Source: Miltoncostaea sp963823515
GTDB taxonomy: Bacteria > Actinomycetota > Thermoleophilia > Miltoncostaeales > Miltoncostaeaceae
Length of the DNA: 64,000 nucleotides
Reading direction: 5' to 3'
NCBI GenBank assembly: GCA_963823515.1
Contig: CAWGMB010000002.1
Location: 248,001 to 312,000, forward strand
Shown: piece by piece, positions 1 through 8,740 of the stretch
Layout: each line of letters starts with the position of its first letter
Numbering within the stretch: position 1 is the first letter of the stretch
The notes under the pieces: model-generated
The model's database searches: none
Seen by the model: the letters and a program-made list of their open reading frames with translations, nothing else
What the model was told of the DNA's origin: nothing
Translations under genes and position numbers: made by a program

Positions 1-185
1 ACCGTGACCTCCGCGATCTGCGCCCGCTCGATCTTGGGATTGCGCTCGACCGACAACTCGAGCTCGACGGAGGTGGCGTCGTCCCACGGCGGGAAGATCT
101 TCACGAGCTTCTCGAGCTTCTGCTCGGCGTGATCGAAGAGTGCGTCGGTGACCGAGAGCCCCTTGCCCTTGACCTGAAGCTGCAT
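1..185 (-). CDS. hpf: Ribosome hibernation promoting factor, HPF/RaiA family (N-terminal part only)
   Basis: The minus strand from 185 down to the window edge reads as the start of an HPF/RaiA protein (MQLQVKGKGLSVTDALFDHA, then a stretch ending in RNPKIERAQIAEVT). This family binds the 30S decoding region and promotes 70S or 100S hibernation when growth slows. The ATG at 185 follows a strong ribosome binding site (AAGGGGG) at about six bases. The gene runs off the window, so its C-terminus and long/short class cannot be judged. The upstream neighbour comF gives the comF-hpf order seen in many bacteria, often followed by secA. Confidence 0.85.
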   Translation of the reverse strand, partial: MQLQVKGKGLSVTDALFDHAEQKLEKLVKIFPPWDDATSVELELSVERNPKIERAQIAEVT

Positions 186-271
186 GACTGCCCCCTTCGC
201 GTTGCGGCCGGGTACAGAGACAGTAGCGATCGTGGGGAGCCGCCGGAGGACGGCGAGGGACATTCGGCGGC

Positions 272-955
272 TCATCCCACGCCCCCCTCGAGCACCCGCG
301 CGAAGCAGGCCGCGCCGACCGATCGCGCGCCCGCCGCGCGCAGGGCGCGGGCGCAGTCGGCGAGAGTGGCGCCGGTGGTGTGGACGTCGTCGATCAGCCA
401 GGAGACCGCCGGTGGCGCGGCCCCGGGACGCGCCACGAACGCGCCCGCGGCCTGGCGCGCACGGGCGCTCGCGCGGGACCCGCGCTGGTCGGCGCCCTCG
501 CGCGTGCGCACCAGGACGTCGAGGACCGGGACGCCCCAGGAACGCGAGAGAGCCCGGGCGATCAGGAGGCTCTGGTTGAACCCGCGCTCGCGGGCCCGCC
601 GGGGCCCGAGCGGGACCGGGACGAGCGCCGCCCCGTCCGGAGGACGGGGCACCGCGGCCACGATGACGCCCGCCAGGATCGCCGCCAGCCCCCGGCGACG
701 GTCGTCCTTGAGGCCCGCGACGAGCGCGGGGGCGGGGCCCTCGTAGACGACCGCCTGGCGCGCGCCCGCCAGGCGCCCGCGGCACGCGCCGCACCGGGGC
801 ACGGGCACGGGGACCGGTGCGCCGCAGCCCTCGCACCATGGCGGCGGCAACGCGCGAAGGGCGGCCAGGCAGCCCGCGCAGACGGCGCGCCCGGGGAGCC
901 CGCAGGCGGCGCAGGCCGGCGGGAGGATGACGTCGAGGAGCGCGCCGATCGACAT
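272..955 (-). CDS. comF: ComF family phosphoribosyltransferase-like protein
   Basis: A 227-residue protein. The first 55 residues carry four CxxC pairs (CAAC, CAGC, CEGC, CGAC), the zinc-binding head of ComF proteins. The C-terminal half is a type I phosphoribosyltransferase fold with the PRPP-loop motif LIDDVHTTGATL. Family members take part in DNA uptake (ComFC) or are of unknown enzymatic role; no other competence gene is visible, so the function here is open. The ATG at 955 is chosen because the zinc head starts right after it; the open frame continues upstream but loses family resemblance. Confidence 0.85.
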   Translation of the reverse strand: MSIGALLDVILPPACAACGLPGRAVCAGCLAALRALPPPWCEGCGAPVPVPVPRCGACRGRLAGARQAVVYEGPAPALVAGLKDDRRRGLAAILAGVIVAAVPRPPDGAALVPVPLGPRRARERGFNQSLLIARALSRSWGVPVLDVLVRTREGADQRGSRASARARQAAGAFVARPGAAPPAVSWLIDDVHTTGATLADCARALRAAGARSVGAACFARVLEGGVG

Positions 956-1002
956 GTCCCCATACTCGGCGCGGGCGCCGTCACGGCGCGCCGCGGGTCC
1001 GT

Positions 1003-1034
1003 GCGGGCCGGCGCGCGCGAGCGCGCCGGCCCGC
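1003..1034 (-). terminator. Strong GC hairpin after mtnA
   Basis: A perfect 14-base-pair inverted repeat (GCGGGCCGGCGCGC at 1003-1016, loop GCGA, complementary arm at 1021-1034) lies directly after the mtnA stop codon at 1036. There is no T-run, as is common for very GC-rich terminators. It would end the long operon that starts upstream of 9852. Confidence 0.7.
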
Positions 1035-1035
1035 G

Positions 1036-2124
1036 TCACACCGCGGCGCGGGCCTCGCGGACGGCCGCGCCGAGCGAGCGCTCGTAGGGCGGCCGGTGCA
1101 CGCCGACCTCGGTCACGATCGCCGCGATCAGGCGGGCGGGCGTGACGTCGAAGGCCGGGTTCGCGACGCTCGTCTGCGCGGACGCGGCCGGCCGGCCGAA
1201 GAGGGAGATCCCCCGCACCTCGTCGGCCGAGCGCTCCTCGATCGGGATGTCGCGCCCGGCCGGGGTGGAGAGGTCGACCGTCGTGGTCGGCGCGGCCACG
1301 ATCACCGGGATGCCGTGCTCGCGGGCGAGGACGGCCAGGGCGTACGTCCCGATCTTGTTGGCGACGTCGCCGTTGGCGGCGATCCGGTCGGCTCCGACCA
1401 CCACGTGCGAGACCGCTCCACCGGCCATCATCGCGCCGGCCATCGAGTCGGTGATGAGCGTGTGGGCGATGCCGTCGCGCGCCAGCTCCCAGGCCGTCAG
1501 CCGCGAGCCCTGCAGCAGGGGGCGCGTCTCGGGGACGACCACCCGCACCGAGGGGTCGGCGGCGTGCGCCGCGCGCACCACCCCGAGGGCGGTGCCGTAG
1601 CCGCCGGTCGCCAGCGCCCCGGCGTTGCAGATGGTCATGATCCGCGCGCCCCTCCCCATCAGCACGAGCCCGTGCGCGCCGATCGCCCGGCAGCGCGCTA
1701 CCTCGTCGTCGTGCACCGCACGGGCGGCGGTCGCGAGGGCGGTGGCGAGGGCCTCGCCCGGGCCCGGGTGGGCGTCGGCGATCGCGCACACCCGGTCGAC
1801 CGCCCAGGCGAGGTTCACCGCCGTCGGGCGCGCCGAGCGCAGCGCGGCGGCGGCCCGCCCGATCTCCACCCGAAGCGCCGGGAGGTCGGATGCGTCGGCC
1901 CGCGCCGCGGCCAGCGCGACGCCCATCGCCCCCGCCACGCCGATGGCCGGCGCCCCGCGGATGGACAGGCGGCGGATCGCCTCGACCACCTGCGGCCACG
2001 CCGGGCAGACGAGCGTCTCCTCACGCCCGGGGAGCAGGGTCTGGTCGAGCATCTCGACGCCCGCCTCCGTGAGGCGGATCACGTCATGGGGGTCGAGGCC
2101 GCCCTCCACGGGCGCCCCGGTCAC
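1036..2124 (-). CDS. mtnA: S-methyl-5-thioribose-1-phosphate isomerase
   Basis: A 362-residue protein of the MtnA/eIF2B-like family. It converts methylthioribose-1-phosphate to methylthioribulose-1-phosphate in methionine salvage. The early RLSIRGAPAIGVAGAMG motif, the catalytic cysteine context IMTICNAGALATGGYG and the catalytic aspartate context ITDSMAGAMM are all present, followed by GADRIAANGDVANKIGT. The GTG at 2124 overlaps the ahcY stop by four bases, so translation is probably coupled. No mtnB, C, D or mtnP gene is visible, so the rest of the pathway must lie elsewhere or differ. It is the last gene of the operon before a strong hairpin. Confidence 0.95.
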   Translation of the reverse strand: MTGAPVEGGLDPHDVIRLTEAGVEMLDQTLLPGREETLVCPAWPQVVEAIRRLSIRGAPAIGVAGAMGVALAAARADASDLPALRVEIGRAAAALRSARPTAVNLAWAVDRVCAIADAHPGPGEALATALATAARAVHDDEVARCRAIGAHGLVLMGRGARIMTICNAGALATGGYGTALGVVRAAHAADPSVRVVVPETRPLLQGSRLTAWELARDGIAHTLITDSMAGAMMAGGAVSHVVVGADRIAANGDVANKIGTYALAVLAREHGIPVIVAAPTTTVDLSTPAGRDIPIEERSADEVRGISLFGRPAASAQTSVANPAFDVTPARLIAAIVTEVGVHRPPYERSLGAAVREARAAV

Positions 2125-3398
2125 GTCCCCTGGTCCCACGAGGCGAGGTAGCCGATCTGCTCCTCGGTGAGGACGTCGATGTCGACGCCGAGCGACGCCA
2201 GCTTCAGCGTGGCGATCTCGTCGTCGATGCGCCGGGGGACCGAGTAGACACGCCGCTCGAGCGAGGCGCCCTCGCGCGCGAGGTACTCGACGCTCAGAGC
2301 CTGGTTGGCGAAGCTCATGTCCATCACCGAGGCCGGGTGCCCCTCCGCGCAGGAGAGGTTCAGCAGGCGCCCCTCGGCGAGGAGGTGGATCCGCCGCCCG
2401 TCGGCCATCCGGTACTCCTGCACCGACGGGCGCACCTCGGCGACCGCCACGGCGAGGTCGACGAGTCCGGGCAGGTCGATCTCGACGTTGAAGTGCCCGG
2501 TGTTGGCGAGGATCGCACCATCCTTCATCACCGCGACGTGCTCGCGGCGAATCACGTTCACGTCGCCGGTCGCCGTGATGAAGATGTCGCCGACGCGCGC
2601 GGCCTCGCCCACCGGCATCACCTGGAATCCCTCCATGACCGCCTCGAGGGCCCGCAGCGGGTTCACCTCGAGCACGATCACGTTCGCGCCCATCCCGCGC
2701 AGCCGGCTCGCCACCCCGCGCCCGCACCAGCCGAAGCCCGCCACCACGGCGCGCCGGCCGGCCACCAGCACGTTCGTCGCGCGCAGGAGCCCGTCGACGG
2801 TGGACTGCCCCGTGCCGTAGCGGTTGTCGAACAGGTGCTTGGTGTCGGCGTCGTTCACCGAGACCACGGGGAAGCCGAGACCGCCCTGGGCCTCGAGGGC
2901 CCGGAGGCGGATGATCCCCGTCGTGGTCTCCTCGGTGCCGCCGATGACCCCGTCCAGCATCTCCCGGCGCTCGCCGTGGAGCACGCCGATGACGTCGGCC
3001 CCGTCGTCCATCGTGATGTGGGGAGCGTGGTCGATCGCGGCCATGATGTGACGGTAGTAGGTGCGATCGTCCTCCCCCCGGCGGGCGAAGGTGGCGATGC
3101 CGTGCTCCTGCACCAGGGCCGCGGCCACGTCGTCCTGGGTCGAGAGCGGGTTGGAGGCCACCAGCACCACGTCGGCGCCGCCGGCGCTCAGCGTGCGCAC
3201 CAGGTTGGCCGTCTCGGTGGTGACGTGCAGGCAGGCGGACACGCGCAGCCCTGCCAGAGGTGCCTCGCGGGCGAAGCGCTCACGGATCGAGCGCAGCACC
3301 GGCATGTCGCGGTCGGCCCACTCGATCCCCTGCCCGCCGAGCCGGGCCAGGCCCAGGTCGGCGACATCGTGACGGGGGCCCGGAGCCGCGGGGCTCAC
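2121..3398 (-). CDS. ahcY: Adenosylhomocysteinase (S-adenosyl-L-homocysteine hydrolase)
   Basis: A 425-residue NAD-dependent enzyme that splits S-adenosylhomocysteine into adenosine and homocysteine, removing the inhibitor of methyltransferases. Visible signatures are SACLHVTTETANL near the N-terminus, SVNDADTKHLFDNRYGTGQS, and the NAD-binding stretch VVAGFGWCGRGVASRLRGMG. Length matches the shorter family form without the roughly 40-residue insert. The GTG start at 3398 overlaps the TGA of the upstream isomerase and gives the usual N-terminus (VADLGLARLGGQGIEWADRD). It pairs naturally with mtnA in sulfur-metabolite recycling. Confidence 0.96.
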   Translation of the reverse strand: MSPAAPGPRHDVADLGLARLGGQGIEWADRDMPVLRSIRERFAREAPLAGLRVSACLHVTTETANLVRTLSAGGADVVLVASNPLSTQDDVAAALVQEHGIATFARRGEDDRTYYRHIMAAIDHAPHITMDDGADVIGVLHGERREMLDGVIGGTEETTTGIIRLRALEAQGGLGFPVVSVNDADTKHLFDNRYGTGQSTVDGLLRATNVLVAGRRAVVAGFGWCGRGVASRLRGMGANVIVLEVNPLRALEAVMEGFQVMPVGEAARVGDIFITATGDVNVIRREHVAVMKDGAILANTGHFNVEIDLPGLVDLAVAVAEVRPSVQEYRMADGRRIHLLAEGRLLNLSCAEGHPASVMDMSFANQALSVEYLAREGASLERRVYSVPRRIDDEIATLKLASLGVDIDVLTEEQIGYLASWDQGT

Positions 3399-4486
3399 GC
3401 GCTCGGGTCCGCGCTCCTGCCGTAACCGGTCTCGGCCAGCCGCTCCTTGAGGCGCTCGATCACGTCGACCGGGCCCGGATCGACGGCGCGGAGCAGGGCG
3501 AGGTAGAGCGACACGTAGTCGCCGAGCATCACCAGGTCCAGCGAGCGCGCAAGGGCGCTCTGGCCCTCGGAGGTGATCGACAGCACCCGGCTGACGTGCG
3601 GCTCGATCAGCTCCTTGGTGAGGTCGAAGCGCCGCTGCACCTGGCGGTGCTGGCGCTCGTCGCGCAGGAGGATCAGCTGGGCGAGCTCGCTGAGCGGCGC
3701 CGGCATGCCGGTGAACCCGACGATCTCGTTGTGATCGAGCTCGGGCAGGGTCGAGGCGTAGGCCGGCACCTTGGCGTTCTCGTTGAACTGGTCCTTCCAG
3801 CGGGTGGCGATGGGCGCGGTCAGCTCGGAGCCCCACACGAGCGGAACGCTCGCCTGCAGCGAGCGGGCGAGCTGCTTGGCGGGGTTCCCGGCCTCCGGGA
3901 CGTCCGGGCCGAGGGTGGCGACCGCGGCCGCCACGGTGGCGCGGGCCTCCTCGAGGTCGGACGTCATCGAGGGCAGCACCTCGAGCCGGTCGAAGAGCAC
4001 CACCAGGGGGATCAGCATCCACAGCAGGGCGGCGCGCGGCTGGAGCCCCGGCGCGACCGGGATCACCGGGACGCCCTCGTCGGCGTAGTGCGAGCCGAGC
4101 TTCCCGCCGCTGGTGACGGCGACGCAGAGCGAGTTCCGGTCAAGGGCCTGCGAGGCGCAGGTGAGCGTCTCCTCCGTGCCCCCCGAGTACGAGCTGAGGA
4201 CGACCAGCGTGTTCTCGCCGATCCATCCCGGCAGGTAGTAGTCGCGCACGACGGCGACCGGCACGCGCAGGCGCTCGCGGTAGGCGCCGATCACCAGGTC
4301 GGCGGCGATCGCCGAGCCGCCCATGCCGCAGATCGCCACGTCGCGGACCTCGCCGGGAGGGTAGATCAGCTCCACCGCCTCGGCGGCCGCGCGGGCCTGG
4401 TCGAAGGCCGCCGCCGACGCGCCCATCCCCCGGATCAGCCCGAGGCTGTCCGCCGACGTCGCATCAGGTCCATCGAGTCCGAACAC
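3395..4486 (-). CDS. Bifunctional phosphoglucose/phosphomannose isomerase
   Basis: A 363-residue protein with two SIS sugar-isomerase domains. The first holds VAICGMGGSAIAADL and the serine-rich phosphate loop LSSYSGGTEETL; the C-terminal domain ends with the conserved basic stretch DLTKELIEPH. Family members interconvert fructose-6-phosphate with glucose- or mannose-6-phosphate and feed sugar-nucleotide synthesis. That fits the next genes upstream, a sugar nucleotidyltransferase and UDP-glucose dehydrogenase. A 29-base gap separates it from the nucleotidyltransferase; its stop overlaps the ahcY start. Confidence 0.92.
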   Translation of the reverse strand: MFGLDGPDATSADSLGLIRGMGASAAAFDQARAAAEAVELIYPPGEVRDVAICGMGGSAIAADLVIGAYRERLRVPVAVVRDYYLPGWIGENTLVVLSSYSGGTEETLTCASQALDRNSLCVAVTSGGKLGSHYADEGVPVIPVAPGLQPRAALLWMLIPLVVLFDRLEVLPSMTSDLEEARATVAAAVATLGPDVPEAGNPAKQLARSLQASVPLVWGSELTAPIATRWKDQFNENAKVPAYASTLPELDHNEIVGFTGMPAPLSELAQLILLRDERQHRQVQRRFDLTKELIEPHVSRVLSITSEGQSALARSLDLVMLGDYVSLYLALLRAVDPGPVDVIERLKERLAETGYGRSADPSA

Positions 4487-4515
4487 CGGGGCAGCCTACC
4501 GGAGCGCCGCGGCGC

Positions 4516-5556
4516 TCACCCGACGCGGCCGTCCGTGGGGACCGGGACGCCCGGATCCACGCGCGCGCCCGAGCCGATCACGGCCCGGTCGCCGACGATC
4601 GCGCCGGGGTCGAGGCGCACGCCGGGCGCCACGGCCACCCGCTCCCCCACGATCGCGCCGTCGATCACCGCGCCCTCGCCGATCCGCGCGCCCGCGCCGA
4701 TCGTGCTGGCCGTGACGCGCGCCCCGGCGCCCAGCACCGCGCCGGCGCCGAGCGTGGAGAGGGCGTCGATGCGGGCCGAGGGGTCGACCGAGGCGCCCTC
4801 GCCCAGATACGGCGCGCCGGTGGGCGACTCGGTGTGCAGGGCCCCCGTGAGGACGTCGTGGACCGCGGACAGGTACGACGCGGGCGTGCCGATGTCGCGC
4901 CAGTAGGCGTCGCTCGGGAAGCCGTACAGCGTGCCGTCCCCGGCGAGCAGCGGGAAGATCTCCCTCTCGATCGAGCAGGAGCGCCCGTCCGGGATGCGCG
5001 CGAGCACCCCGGGCTCCAGCAGATACGTGCCGGCGTTGATGCGGAACGGCTCGCCCGGTATCAGATCCTCGGGGGCGGGCTTCTCCACGAAAGCGTCCAC
5101 GGAGCCGTCCTCGAAGAGGCGCACCAGCCCGAAGGCGCTCGGGTCCTCGACCGGCGTCAGCGCGATCGTGCCCGTCGCGCGGGTCTCCCGGTGACGCGCC
5201 ATGAAGGCGTCGAGATCGAGGTCGGTGAGGATGTCCCCGTTGAGGACGAGGAAGGCCTCGTCCTCGATGAGGTCCGCCGCGTTCTTCACCGCCCCGGCCG
5301 TGCCGAGGGGCTCCGGATCGACCACGTACCGGAAGCGGACGCCCTCGGGCGAGCGGTCACCGAAATGCGCGCGAAGGGCGTCCGGCCGGTACCCGCAGGA
5401 GAAGATCACGTCGTCGATGCCGTGGCGGCGCAGAAGGTCGATCTGATGGGCGACGAAGGGCCGGTCGACCAGGGGCATCATCGGCTTGGGCCGCGTGTCG
5501 GTGAGCGGCCGAAGTCGACGGCCCTCGCCCCCGACGAGGACGACGGCCTGCGTCAC
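4516..5556 (-). CDS. Sugar-phosphate nucleotidyltransferase with left-handed beta-helix tail (mannose-1-phosphate guanylyltransferase-like)
   Basis: A 346-residue protein. The first 230 residues are a Rossmann-type nucleotidyltransferase: VVLVGGEGRRLRPLTDTRPK is the NTP-binding signature, and VLNGDILTDLDL holds the metal-binding aspartate. From about residue 250 the sequence turns into hexapeptide repeats (GAGAVLGAGARV, GAGARIGEGAVI) typical of a beta-helix. The best match is GDP-mannose or related NDP-sugar synthesis, but the exact sugar cannot be told from sequence. The GTG at 5556 overlaps the ugd stop. Confidence 0.88.
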   Translation of the reverse strand: MTQAVVLVGGEGRRLRPLTDTRPKPMMPLVDRPFVAHQIDLLRRHGIDDVIFSCGYRPDALRAHFGDRSPEGVRFRYVVDPEPLGTAGAVKNAADLIEDEAFLVLNGDILTDLDLDAFMARHRETRATGTIALTPVEDPSAFGLVRLFEDGSVDAFVEKPAPEDLIPGEPFRINAGTYLLEPGVLARIPDGRSCSIEREIFPLLAGDGTLYGFPSDAYWRDIGTPASYLSAVHDVLTGALHTESPTGAPYLGEGASVDPSARIDALSTLGAGAVLGAGARVTASTIGAGARIGEGAVIDGAIVGERVAVAPGVRLDPGAIVGDRAVIGSGARVDPGVPVPTDGRVG

Positions 5557-6896
5557 CGCGTGTCGTCGACGTGCGCCGGGATCCGCCCGATGCCCTCGAA
5601 GACGTAGCCGAGGCCGGTCATGAACAGGGGGTCGAGGGCGTTTCGCCCGTCGATCATCACCGGCGTCCGCATGGTCGGCTGCACGGCCGCCCAGTCCATG
5701 CCGACGATCGACGCCCATTCGGTCACGAGCACGGCGGCATCGGCGCCGGCAACCGCGGCCTCGGCGCTCGCGCTCATATCGACGCCGTTCAGGCGGTCGG
5801 CGGAGTGCCCGACGATCGGGTCGAACGCGCTCACCTTCGCCCCCTCGGCGAGGAGCCGCGCCGCCAGCACGAGGCTCGACGCCTCGCGCATGTCGTCGGT
5901 CTCCGGCTTGAACGCCAGCCCCAGCAGGGCGACCCGCTTACCCTCGAGGCTGCCCAGGTGCTTCTTCAGCTTCCCGATCACGCGGCGCTTCTGCAGCTCG
6001 TTGACCTCGATCACCGAGGTGAGCAGCTGGAAGTGGTAGCCCGAGTTGCCGGCGAGCTGCTTGAGCGCCGAGACGTCCTTCGGGAAGCAGCTGCCGCCGA
6101 AGCCGATGCCCGCGCGCAGGAAGGAGTTCCCGATGCGCGTGTCGAGGCCCATGCCGCGCGAGACGACGGACACGTCGGCGCCGACCTCCTCGCAGACGTT
6201 GGCGATCTCGTTGATGAAGCTGATCTTGGTCGCGAGGAAGGCGTTCGACGCATACTTCACCATCTCGGCCGTCGGGACGGTCGTCCGCACGATCGGGGCC
6301 TCGAGCGTCGCGTAGAGCGACGCGACCCGGTCCCCGTGCCGCGCGTCGAACGACCCGACGACGACCCGGTCCGGATGCAGGAAGTCCGCGATCGCCGCGC
6401 CCTCCTTCAGGAACTCGGGGTTCGAGCAGTAGCCCACCTGGGAGAGGCCGCGGGCGTCGAGCTCGGCCCGCACCCGCTCGCCGGTGCCCACCGGGACCGT
6501 GCTCTTCATCACGAGGATGTGGCGGGCGTCGGCGCCGACGCGCTCCAGTTCGTCCACCACCCCCATGACGCGCGAGAGGTCGGCATCGCCCGAGTAGGTC
6601 GGCGGGGTGTCGACCGCGATGAAGATGATGTCCGAGCGGTCGAGCATCCGCTCCAGCGAAAGCGTGTAGGTGAGGCGCGACGCGTGCTGGGCCATGACGT
6701 CCCCGAGGCCCGGCTCGTAGATCGGCACCTGGCCGTCGTTGAGCGCGGCCACCTTCGCCGCGTCGATGTCGCGCAGCGTCACCTGGTAGCCCAGCGACGC
6801 CATGCACACGCCGGTCACCAGGCCGACGTAGCCCGCCCCGATGACCCCGATACGCTCGCGCACCCCGGGCTCCTCATCCGCGGTGGGCTCGCTCAT
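5553..6896 (-). CDS. ugd: UDP-glucose 6-dehydrogenase
   Basis: A 447-residue member of the UDP-glucose/GDP-mannose dehydrogenase family, which oxidises UDP-glucose to UDP-glucuronate with two NAD+. The N-terminal NAD domain shows IGVIGAGYVGLVTGVCMASL, the middle domain has the catalytic cysteine in GIGFGGSCFPKD, and the C-terminal UDP-binding domain has LLGLAFKPETDDMREAS. A 15-residue acidic leader precedes the dehydrogenase core. The ATG overlaps the LCP gene's stop (ATGA). In this operon it probably makes uronic acids for a surface polysaccharide that the LCP protein attaches. Confidence 0.95.
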   Translation of the reverse strand: MSEPTADEEPGVRERIGVIGAGYVGLVTGVCMASLGYQVTLRDIDAAKVAALNDGQVPIYEPGLGDVMAQHASRLTYTLSLERMLDRSDIIFIAVDTPPTYSGDADLSRVMGVVDELERVGADARHILVMKSTVPVGTGERVRAELDARGLSQVGYCSNPEFLKEGAAIADFLHPDRVVVGSFDARHGDRVASLYATLEAPIVRTTVPTAEMVKYASNAFLATKISFINEIANVCEEVGADVSVVSRGMGLDTRIGNSFLRAGIGFGGSCFPKDVSALKQLAGNSGYHFQLLTSVIEVNELQKRRVIGKLKKHLGSLEGKRVALLGLAFKPETDDMREASSLVLAARLLAEGAKVSAFDPIVGHSADRLNGVDMSASAEAAVAGADAAVLVTEWASIVGMDWAAVQPTMRTPVMIDGRNALDPLFMTGLGYVFEGIGRIPAHVDDTR

Positions 6897-8740
6897 GGCG
6901 TCGACCCCTCCGTCTCCACCGAGATCGCCGTATCGGTACGGCCCTTCTTGAGCTTCGCGCGGTTCAGGGGGCGCATCGACTTGGCGATCTCCTGCATCGT
7001 CTTGGCACTCAGGTCGTTGTTGAGAGTATTGGAGATCCAGTAGGTGACCCCACCCACCCGGAAGGCCAGTCTCTGGAGGTTCTTGCCGTCGTAGAAGGTC
7101 AGGTACTCGCGCCCGCCGGAGCCGAACGAGCCCGTCTCGCCGGTGATGATCGGCGGGTTGCGCATCGAGGTCATCTCGATGCCCCAGTACTCGTGGTAGT
7201 CGTGCTCGAAGACGATCTTGATGGCGGGCGGGCCGTTCCGACCCGAGCCGGTGTTGATCCGATAGGGCCGCACGATGCGCACCCGTGATCCGGAGGCCAC
7301 CTTCAGCGGGGCCATCACGTTGAACCGCGGGACCGCCTTGCGCGCCTCCCGCAGGGGCTCGACGAGGCTCGTGGTGTCAACCGTGTCGGCGGGGGGCTCC
7401 TTGACCGGGGGCGGCGGCGGCGCGAGCGTGCCGGTGAAGTCGGCGCCCGTGTAGACGACGACCTCGTTGCCGTGGGCCTTCGCCGAGCCAGCGAGAGCGC
7501 CGATGGTGGCGTTGGGCCCGAGGAGCGCGGCGATCTTGCGCGCCGGCTCCCGGAACGCGGGCGCGTAGTAGACCGCGCTGGAGGCGTGGTCGAAGGCGTC
7601 GGCGTTGCCGCCCACGAGGGTGTGGTACTTGCGGGTCGCGAGCGCCTCGGCCACGTTCTCGGCGGCCAGCAGGCGCCCGCTGCCGTTGAGGACCGTGACG
7701 TCGACCGACTCCGGGTTGACCGGCTTCTTCGCGGCCTTCGTGCCGAACTCGAACTCCGGCTCCCGCCAGGCCGACACCGCCTCGTCGATGGCCGCCTGGC
7801 TCGCCACCTGGATCGACGCGCCCGCCGCGGTCATGTCGCTGCCGGCGTTGATCGAGACACGCGCGATGCGGTCCTTGGGCGTCACCAGCGCGAGCTCCAG
7901 CAGCGACAGGAACCTCTTCGGGTCGCGGATGCTGGTCTCGATGTTCCTCCCCCAGATCTTGCGGAAGGTGGTGACGTTGGTGAGGTTCCCGAAGTCCTTC
8001 GTCTGGCGCTTGAGCTCGGACAGGAAGGTCTGCTGGCGCGCGTCGCGCGAGTAGGTCGAGTCGGTGTGCCGATAGCGCACGTAGTCGAGGGCGTTCGCCC
8101 CGTCCAGGCGCTGGTAGCCGGGCTGGAGGTCGATGTCGTCGTAGTTCGTCGCCGCCGTGCCGACGTTCTTGTTGTAGTAGCGGCGGTCGATGTCCAGGTA
8201 CACCCCGCCGACGGCGTCCACGAGGTTCGCGAAGCCGGTGAAGTCGACGATCATGTAGGCGTTGACCGGCTGGCCGGTGAGCTGCTCGACGGTCTTGATC
8301 GTGGTGGCCGGCCCGTAGGAGTAGGCGGCGTTGATCTTGTCCGTGGTGCCCCGGTCGGCGATCGGGACGTAGAGGTCGCGTGGGAACGAGAGCATCGAGA
8401 TGAAGTCCCGCCGGGGGTCCATCCGCACCAGGATCAGCGAATCGCTGCGTCCCGGGTCGCCCTCGGAGGGACGCGAGTCCGAGCCGATCAGCAGGACGTT
8501 GGTCGCCTCCCCGGGCAGGACGGGCTTGGTGGCCGCCCGCGCTTCCTTGGCCTCCGGCGTGTTGGGCGCCGCGGCCTGGAGGGTGTCGTCGAGATAGATG
8601 TAGCCGCCCGCCAGCACCGACACGGCGACGGCGACGAGGCCCCACAGCGACCAGCCGAGGATCGAGATCCACCCGCGGCGCCGGCGCGGCACGCGCCAGT
8701 AGCGGGCACGCTGGTGCGGGGACTCGGGCGTCTCGCTCAC
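6893..8740 (-). CDS. LytR-CpsA-Psr (LCP) family ligase with LytR_C domain
   Basis: A 615-residue membrane-anchored protein. A basic N-terminus (RVPRRRRGW) is followed by one transmembrane helix at about residues 24-50. The LCP catalytic domain begins with LLIGSDSRPSEGDPGRSDSL and includes SFPRDLYVPI and LDYVRYRHTDSTYSRDARQQ. LCP enzymes transfer lipid-linked glycopolymers to peptidoglycan. A LytR_C domain follows (VDVTVLNGSGRLLAAENVAE), then about 150 residues I cannot assign. The GTG at 8740 overlaps the upstream peptidase stop. Its operon partners make activated sugars, so it is likely the final attachment step. Confidence 0.9.
   Translation of the reverse strand: MSETPESPHQRARYWRVPRRRRGWISILGWSLWGLVAVAVSVLAGGYIYLDDTLQAAAPNTPEAKEARAATKPVLPGEATNVLLIGSDSRPSEGDPGRSDSLILVRMDPRRDFISMLSFPRDLYVPIADRGTTDKINAAYSYGPATTIKTVEQLTGQPVNAYMIVDFTGFANLVDAVGGVYLDIDRRYYNKNVGTAATNYDDIDLQPGYQRLDGANALDYVRYRHTDSTYSRDARQQTFLSELKRQTKDFGNLTNVTTFRKIWGRNIETSIRDPKRFLSLLELALVTPKDRIARVSINAGSDMTAAGASIQVASQAAIDEAVSAWREPEFEFGTKAAKKPVNPESVDVTVLNGSGRLLAAENVAEALATRKYHTLVGGNADAFDHASSAVYYAPAFREPARKIAALLGPNATIGALAGSAKAHGNEVVVYTGADFTGTLAPPPPPVKEPPADTVDTTSLVEPLREARKAVPRFNVMAPLKVASGSRVRIVRPYRINTGSGRNGPPAIKIVFEHDYHEYWGIEMTSMRNPPIITGETGSFGSGGREYLTFYDGKNLQRLAFRVGGVTYWISNTLNNDLSAKTMQEIAKSMRPLNRAKLKKGRTDTAISVETEGSTP

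Noticed and set aside
3260..4906. A 548-codon plus-strand frame
   Set aside because: Antisense shadow of ahcY, the sugar isomerase and the nucleotidyltransferase, with no domain or start signal of its own.
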